The position numbers were made by a program, and so were the translations under genes. Below the pieces are notes generated by a model. That model was not told where the DNA came from and made no database searches. It saw only the letters and a program-made list of their open reading frames with translations. Shown here piece by piece: positions 57,496 to 64,000 of a DNA stretch of 64,000 bases; positions within the stretch are counted from its first letter, which is position 1, and each line of letters opens with the position of its first letter. Source of the DNA: Reticulitermes lucifugus (lineage: Eukaryota > Arthropoda > Insecta > Blattodea > Rhinotermitidae); the NCBI GenBank assembly GCA_026260175.1, contig JAKCWW010000004.1, forward strand, positions 215,206 to 279,205, written 5' to 3'.

Positions 57496-57959
57496 GCGCC
57501 ATGACTTCTCAGAATACGGTGATCTGCTAACACGCAGTGGTTACAAGATGTGTATAAAGAGGAGCAAGGAATTTTAAGGTAGCTTATTAAATTTTTTAAA
57601 AAGTACTTAAAACCTAAATCTCGCAAGACGGGAAAATACACAGATCTTTCTTTGTTGTTACTCCTACCAATAAATAGTGCTAAATTTGAGAGACGCAGAA
57701 AGATTGTATATTACGGAAGCGGAATTTATAGAAGAGAGTAATATTATTATCTTTTATTATACTAACCTGATTCTTAAATGAAAAAACAGAGTAAAATCAA
57801 GATAATCTCAGTGAAAAGAGCCAGTATTTGCTCCCAGATCTGGAACTGTAACTTCTCAAATAAGATTAAGAGCAAATAATTAAACCACGTTTTGTGGTAG
57901 AAGAAAATTTCTGGAACACACTATAGACTGCGTGAACTCTTGTTTTGAAGGGAGAGAAT
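57496..57959. other. Unannotated A+T-rich stretch
   Basis: Nothing is recognised. Confidence 0.5.
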
Positions 57960-58560
57960 TGGTCACGTAAGATCTTCCAAACCTCGCCTATATGTCCTAA
58001 TGAAAATGGGGATGGACAGAAAAAAGTAACGAAAGGGAAGTTAGAATGAAAAGGGAGACTATAAAAATAAACGAAAACAAAATAAAAATCCGGAAGACTA
58101 AGAAGTGGGCTGGTTGGAGGTGCTGCTTCACAACGGAATGTGCGTGGCGCCAGATGTGACGCGACTCATAACGTTCTTTGCAAACGGTTTTGTCCTTCTT
58201 CAGGTCCGAGATGGAACTAAGAGTGTGGACACCAGGGAGGGTTCAAAGTTAAAGAAGCGAGTCTAAATGATGGCAATAAGCGAAGAACAGAGCAAAAGAA
58301 GGAGAAGAAAGAAAAAAGTTGTTCGAATGAGCGGGAAAGGGCAGATGAAAAAGTGTGCTGTATAGGTCCAACGTACTATTGGGGTTCAGTGCTACCTGAC
58401 TGGCGTATGTAGTGTGTGCCAGAACTGTTCTGGTAAGGTGACTCCAGTCTGGACCAAAGGTCTGCAAGCCAATTTGCACCGAAAGGTAATTTCACTAGCA
58501 AGAACCTTAAACAGTTAGTGCGTACAGGCGACATTGTGCTGAGAAAATGTCGAAGAAGCA
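57960..58560 (-). mobile_element. Possible non-autonomous element with foldback-type motif
   Basis: Read on the minus strand, the segment has a pyrimidine-rich stretch (minus strand of 58261-58345) followed by CATCTCGGACCTGAAGAAGG then ACAAAACCGTTTGCAAAGAA, CGTTATGAG. TGAAGA, 20 intervening bases, then GAACGTT has the same spacing as TGAAGA-(20)-GAAACGTC in the foldback arms. The layout (pyrimidine-rich block, then motif) also resembles the long foldback copy. Boundaries and duplications could not be placed. Confidence 0.35.
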
Positions 58561-58789
58561 GTGCCAAAAGTCTGAATGGTGCTCTGCCTTACATAAAAAT
58601 AAAAATGTAAATCCTTAAGGATAAATTTATTTTTTATATGTATAAGCCTCCGAATTACATAAAGGACGTGGAATTTCATGAATGTCTGAGCGATTATTAG
58701 TTTTGAAGGAGGGTCGGTTCTTTGAATTAGCTAGTTCTTCACTATGTAGGTGTGAAATTGGTCTTACTCTATAAATGAAGAGCTTGGAT
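58561..58789. other. Unannotated sequence before the LINE tail
   Basis: Nothing is recognised. Confidence 0.4.
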
Positions 58790-59062
58790 AGAGGATGTTT
58801 GAGAACAAACTGCTGAGGTGAATATTTCGAAATAAGAGCCAGAAGGTAACAGAAGAATAAGACTGGCGTGACAAATACATATAGATACATAAATGTATAT
58901 AAAACTTTTCTGAAATCTTCGGCTCGCTTCAAGTGGCTCAGGAGAGTTCCGGTGGCTATTGCGAGCTTGGTAATGAAATAGCGGGTTCCATGAAAGTTGG
59001 GGAATTTCTTGAAGAGCTGAGGGGCTCTCGTCTTCATAAACACTATTCTTTGTGGAATTACA
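58790..59062 (+). mobile_element. Non-LTR retrotransposon 3' end (eroded copy)
   Basis: Shares with the 36-kb LINE: GAGGATGTTTGAGAACAAAC then TGCTGAGGTGAATATTTCGA (there TGTTCGAGAATAGGGTGCTG, AGGAGGATATTTGG). After an internal deletion it continues AAGTGGCTCAGGA, GTTCCGGTGGC, then CGGGTTCCATGAAAGTTGGG, GAATTTCTTGAAGAGCTGAG. The 148- and 127-codon minus-strand frames across it are antisense shadows. It is frame-broken and inactive. Confidence 0.75.
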
Positions 59063-61305
59063 AGTAAGAACATTTTTTATCGTGTCCCTTCCTTTTATAT
59101 ACATTTTAACAAAAAAGTTTAATCTGTGACCTTTATTGCCATATCTTCGCATAAATTACGAAACATTTTTAAGTATTTTGGATCTTCCCGCATGCAATAA
59201 AGAGACTCTAACTTCTTGCACTTTCCTATTTCTTTGAATTTAAGTAATTGATAACACTTTCCCAACATCCTAGGTTACATGACTTACAAAATTCAAAAAC
59301 CGTGCTCGTGTCATTGCTACAGACGTGCTGTTGATCTGACTTCGTACTTTATGACTTTTTAGGATAACTTATCTATAGTTACAATTCTATACTACGGCAC
59401 GCCAAATTATCCAGCGGGGTTTAATGTCTCTCAATTTCTCTTCCCTTTGTCGCGTTTTCTGGTGGGCCTCACTTTTCTCATTTGGTTTTCAATCTGCTGA
59501 GTTTATCGGTTTGCCACAATGCTGAAAGTAGCTTCTCCGTTTGCTGAGTTTTCTGGCGGGCCTCAGGCCAAAGGTTATCCGCTTCTGGCTTGTAATTAAA
59601 TTCATTCCAAACTAAGCCTCTGGATTGATTGATACAAAACATTATGCTTGAGTTCTCAATTGCTGAAACAATAGAATTTCTCCCAAAAGAAAAAAAAAAC
59701 TGTGTGAACCATTCAATTTTTTTAAGTTCTTTATTAGTAAATCATGAGAAAGCGGACAGTAGCAGTCAGAAAAGCCTGTGCGAATAGTTTTAAATTTGAC
59801 TCCGTCACAATCATTGCTGGTGTGCAGCACGCCACTCGCCGTCTGCTGTGTTGTTTCGCTCATTCCAGTATGCTACGAAATATATCGTGCGTGCGATAGC
59901 TATATATTTATATGTATAAGCGCACAAAACCTTCACTGGAATGTTAGCATAATATAGATGAACATCTATTTGAGGGTAAAGGGGGAAATTAAAGAAATAA
60001 GTGGGTGTGTTCGTGCAAAAACAAAAGAAAAATATGTCGTGTTGTTTGGGAATTTCTTTTATGGAAAAGGCAGGTGATTTGCATAAGACAATATGTTGTG
60101 TAAAGACTTGTAGAGTTATTGTATAAAGGTGTTATATATGAACATTATTTTATGTGGAAATTGTCGCTAGTCACTTCCTGTCGGCTCGCTTATCTTACAT
60201 ACTTTGACAGTTAATAAATTTGTACATATTCTGCGACTCCATTATTGTACTCCTGTCACACATTATGTGAAATACGTACCTTATATTTAGGGACTTGTTC
60301 GGTGATACTACTTAATGCGGGGTAAGTTGGCGCAAGTACGTAGTAAAGTATGTGACTTGTATATGGGAGGTGCCTCTCTCCTTTCTCGGCCGGGACACCT
60401 TCTGTCTTTACTAACATTATCTGTTAGATCTCTCAGCCCTTTCACAAAAATGCCTGAACAATACCTCAAAGCAAAGTACTAGCGCTTCCTTCCACGTCCT
60501 TTCCAATTCATTATTTATTTAATCATCATAACTGTCTACCCTAAGCGCAGTCTCAGCCTCTGACGTCATAAAGTAAACCATGAATAAAAACAAAACCCTA
60601 TACAGAGTGGTACAAAAGTCGCTTGAATTTAGAGCCAACACGTTAATTGAAATTTAGTGACACAAAACTTACAGTTATTGAATATTTGAAAACTGTAAAT
60701 TGTCTTCCTCTGCATTCACACATTGTCTCAGCCTCTCTGAAAGGCTTACATATACTGTCTCACATATCTTCCTATTATTGTATGTACGGCAATTCTGTTG
60801 TTAAACATCGAATGTCTAGGGACTTTGCGCCACCTTTGGTGTATAATATGAAATGGTTTATTAATAGTCACATTTCACACTACTTAGAAAAGTTACCTCA
60901 AGGCAGCAGCACCACTTACGCCAGTGGAAGTTAAGTTTCACTGTGTAATGCAGCACCCTTTATTTTAATATATTGCCTCCCAGGGGTGGGAATTGTCAAA
61001 TGCTTTAGCTAAATTATCAGCCAGAGTGCCATTAGTATGACTAGAAAATTCGTATTAAAACAATTGTAGTACTTTGTAACTCACTAAGATCAGATAGTGC
61101 TATACGAAAAGGGGATAAATCCCTGTAGGTGTAGTGGTCATTGTATGCGGGTTTCTACGTAGCCTTTGATGTTGAATCTGGCGATCATCAAGTATCAAGT
61201 TAAAACCTGAAAGAGGTTTTGGAATATTTATTTGATAATTAGGACATAAAGAGGGCTCGGAAGTTATTGAAAGGTTTATCATAATTTTAGCTACAGGAAG
61301 TCTAG
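59063..61305. other. Unannotated A+T-rich stretch
   Basis: The stretch TACAGAGTGGTACAAAAGTC at 60601 resembles the transposon end at 3843, but no transposase fossil follows it. Nothing else is recognised. Confidence 0.45.
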
Positions 61306-61307
61306 GT

Positions 61308-61533
61308 TAGGTCTTCGCTCCTCTGTATTGTTACGCAGCTTATGATTGTAGTTGTTAACCGACATTGCAGGACAACCTATCAGTCACATCTTCAAGGGTG
61401 AATCAGTCCTAGAAAATGGGAATAATTGGTTGTCCCGAAACGTCGATAAACAACTCTCAACATTCGCTGTGTAACAATCCAGAAGAGCGAAGACTTCATA
61501 TTCATCGCAGCGGAAGACTGAAATATCGAATTG
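61308..61533. mobile_element. Foldback element, short form (copy 3), diverged
   Basis: An imperfect palindrome centred near 61405. The left arm has GTCTTCGCTCCTCTGTATTG, TTACGC and GTTGTTAACCGACATTGCAG, GACAACC. The right arm has GGTTGTCCCGAAACGTCGAT, AAACAACTC and ACAATCCAGAAGAGCGAAGA, C, then CGCAGCGGAAGACTG. It is homologous to 29.6 and 33.7-34.9 kb but more diverged. Only a weak 6-bp TAGGTC repeat flanks it. No open frame is supported. Confidence 0.8.
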
Positions 61534-62407
61534 TAGGTCGTTGCAAAAAGTGGGCATTAAAATAAATTTTTACACTGGCTTCTAGCACTCAGAAACAGGA
61601 CACAAAATAAATTATATGTTAACAGTAATTTAAACCAAACCTGCAATAGAGGAAGGCAACGTTCCAGAAATACAAATTCAATTTAGGAAGTATATAACAA
61701 AAATAATTAATGGAATTCTCATTTTTTCTCGCACACAATACAGCTCTATCGCCTAGGCTCTTTTTTTACAGTTTATATCATATACCAAGTTTTCAGTCTG
61801 TTTTATATTTACTTGAAAACTTGCTACTGAATTAAACTTCTTTTTCCTTTTTCATTACTTTCAACCTGTTTTGTTTTGTGGTTCTGATGAATTAATTAAA
61901 ATGTAATGTAGAATTGCTTTTGTGCTATATCACATACTTTTAAGAATTTCATAATGCATTTAAAATCCGGGAATAGTTTTGTATTAAAGTTGACTTCTGA
62001 AAGTTACGAAGTTTCTTATTCTTATTTGAATACAGTTCCAAATGAGAGGTCAATGTATGTGACACCTACACTAGATCCCCGGTCATTAAACTGTACGGTG
62101 AAAGAATAACATTTAGTTTCTCAACTGTTGCCTTTAATCGATAAATTGTCAACAGCCGATCTAAACTTGCCTCTGAACCAATACCGTGCAATCGGATTCA
62201 ATTTTGAATAGGTGAGAACATTTATGATTTTTTTGTATTACGTCATGGAAATGAGAAATAAAAAGTTCAGGATATCGAATAAAGTGTCATGACGTGGTGA
62301 TTCATTTGTAATGACAAACAATATCAGTAAATTTCTGAGGACAATGCTTTTTTTTTTGTTTTTCCCCACTTTTCTCTCCCTTTCTGTTTCGTAGCACGCG
62401 CTCGCAA

Positions 62408-62455
62408 CCACCCACCCACACCCCCCCAACACACACACACATACACGCATACATT
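62408..62455. repeat. C-rich and (AC)n low-complexity tract
   Basis: CCACCCACCCACACCCCCCC followed by AACACACACACACATACACG. Confidence 0.9.
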
Positions 62456-63269
62456 CATCCATCTAACAATCTTAAAGTTCGTTATCTTAACTTCTCTTGA
62501 TTGGTAGTATTTAGTTTCTTAAGTTTCAAGAAAACCATCTTCTGAATCTCTCCAACTGTCTGTAACGCAGATAATAGGGAAGTTGTTTTATTCGCCGTGT
62601 CATAAAGTTTCCGGTGATGACCTGCTGACCACGCTATTTACCCAGCGCCTTAAAGTTCGGTGCAAGAAGCGCGACGCTCTTATGTTACGTGTCTAGACGT
62701 CAGAGCCTTAAGACCATTTGCTCAAGAGTGGACTGCTGTGTTGTTGTAGATTAAGCAGGTCAATGTGGCTTTCGAATAAGGTTAATCTAAAAGGCATAAA
62801 TGAAATATTATGAAAAACGTAATTGAATAAAGAAAGAATTTAACTGCGTAAATCGCAACATATCTCAACTATAATAATGGCGCATATAATAAGCTGCAAA
62901 TGGCCAGTATGTCTGCATGGAAGAATTCGACGCACACTCGAACAAGTAATACGTAGTTAACATTGTTGAAATTACACAAGTTAAATTCGGTACTAAAACT
63001 CACATACCGGCGTAATGATTTGATAAAAAGAGCATGAAAGAAGTCAGAGAGCGAAAATTAAATTTTCAGTATCAGTTGCAGAATGACCATAAAACAAATA
63101 AAGGAATACCAATGAGAGAAACTAAATATATAAAATTTTAATGAAAACATTATTGGTTATGGATGCAAGTTGACCGATCATATTTAAGAATAGTGTATGA
63201 ATACATTACAGCTGGCAGAAGAAGAGTTGATGGACTAAGAAAAAAGATTGAAATGTCTTTTAATCTATC

Positions 63270-63345
63270 TTCTGATGATGGTAATGGTGACGATGATGAT
63301 GATGATGATGGTGGTAGTGGTAATAGTATTGGTGGCAATTGTGAT
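63270..63345. repeat. (GAT/GGT)n trinucleotide repeat
   Basis: GATGATGGTAATGGTGACGA then GATGATGATGATGATGGTGG, passing into GGTAATAGTATTGGTGG. It yields Asp/Gly-rich artefactual frames. Confidence 0.9.
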
Positions 63346-64000
63346 TGTTACTGTGAAGCCAGGGAGGCTTAAAGAAAAAAATGTTTACGCAAGTGCTTAA
63401 ACACAGGAGAGCTGAAATAAAAACCTAGAGAAAATTGAGTAATGGTAAATTCAGTTCTTTGTACTCTTTCATATAATAGTACTAGAATTATTTATTCAGT
63501 AAGGGTGAAAAGTGAGAAGTACCTGGAATATCTTAACGGCTGACTTTTGTTGAAGAGACAATGATTCAGATATAGGCTGTGCGTGGGAAGGTAATATGGT
63601 GTAGCTTGATGATCAATGAACAACTTGACGCTATCTACCTTTTTCCTCACCGTAATGGCACAACAACTGTGAAAAGAAATGAAGTCCATTTATTCTGTAC
63701 AAACGTTTGCATGAAACAGATACCGCTGAAGTTAAACTTGCGAGATCTAGCCTCAGATATTTGCGCAGTAGCCATTTCTGTAGCTCTTTAATTTACAAAA
63801 CGTGGTTTTTAAACATTTTCGGGAGCTACTGTCATAGAGACGTTTTCATGTCTTCTGCTAGTCATTCTTTAGCTATTTTCATCGAACAGAAAGTTTAAAA
63901 ACATTTCCATGCAGTGTTTATCCTGTCCAACATCCTGAAACTGTTTTCGTGGATGGGAATTTCATATTAAAATTAACAGCAAAATGGATTTGTAAGGTGC

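Larger units (their letters stand above)
61540..64000. other. Unannotated A+T-rich stretch with microsatellites
   Basis: Holds a C/AC-rich patch (62408-62455) and a GAT/GGT triplet repeat (63270-63345). No gene is recognised to the right edge. Confidence 0.5.

Noticed and set aside
58627-59152. 148- and 127-codon minus-strand genes
   Set aside because: Antisense to an eroded LINE 3' end whose homology is on the plus strand.
60601-60934. Transposon end TACAGAGTGG with a 95-codon frame
   Set aside because: No transposase block follows in any frame and no second terminus was found.

Overview
The window looks like intergenic or intronic DNA from an insect nuclear genome. It is strongly A+T-rich, has no operon-like packing and no long open frame, and the longest frame is only 163 codons and runs through a SINE. 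It is littered with decayed transposable elements. From memory, the repeat peptides and tRNA-derived SINE heads resemble repeats I associate with Blattodea (cockroaches and termites) and other polyneopteran insects. That placement is an inference and was not searched. I found no intact host protein-coding gene, no genuine tRNA or rRNA gene, no CRISPR array and no recognisable virus.

Layout. 0-10 kb: a partial SINE at the left edge, two weak LINE-type remnants, a transposase fossil (3.84-4.29 kb), the first copy of a 350-bp dispersed repeat, a full SINE (7.66 kb), a TATA+Inr promoter-like site (9.19 kb) and a LINE 3' end (9.9 kb). 10-20 kb: a perfect palindrome (10.26 kb), a SINE (10.75 kb), a degenerate SINE head (13.0 kb), an unclassified SINE-like element with target-site duplications (15.04 kb) and a 34-bp tandem array (16.4 kb). 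20-30 kb: two more transposase fossils (20.4 and 26.1 kb), a 41-bp minisatellite (24.77 kb), a SINE bounded by 8-bp duplications (28.66 kb) and a foldback element (29.59 kb). 30-40 kb: a SINE holding a 50-N assembly gap (31.1 kb), a long ACAT microsatellite, a 1.3-kb foldback element (33.66-34.96 kb), the best preserved LINE reverse-transcriptase C-terminus (35.9-36.4 kb), another SINE (37.6 kb) and the second copy of the dispersed repeat (38.9 kb). 40-50 kb: a fourth transposase fossil (41.3 kb), a 5'-truncated SINE (45.7 kb), a strong hairpin (47.97 kb) and a SINE (49.3 kb). 50-64 kb: SINEs at 52, 54.8 and 57.1 kb, a 139-bp hairpin element (53.74 kb), LINE remnants (57.4 and 58.8 kb) and a third foldback copy (61.3 kb).

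The elements act as independent genomic parasites. The LINEs are 5'-truncated 3' ends. The SINEs have Pol III A/B boxes and would have needed LINE machinery in trans. The transposases are all broken. The most unusual material is the foldback family at 29.6, 33.7-34.9 and 61.3 kb. Its arms share a conserved hairpin block ending in GAAACGTC, which recalls the hammerhead-like motifs described in Penelope-like retroelement repeats.
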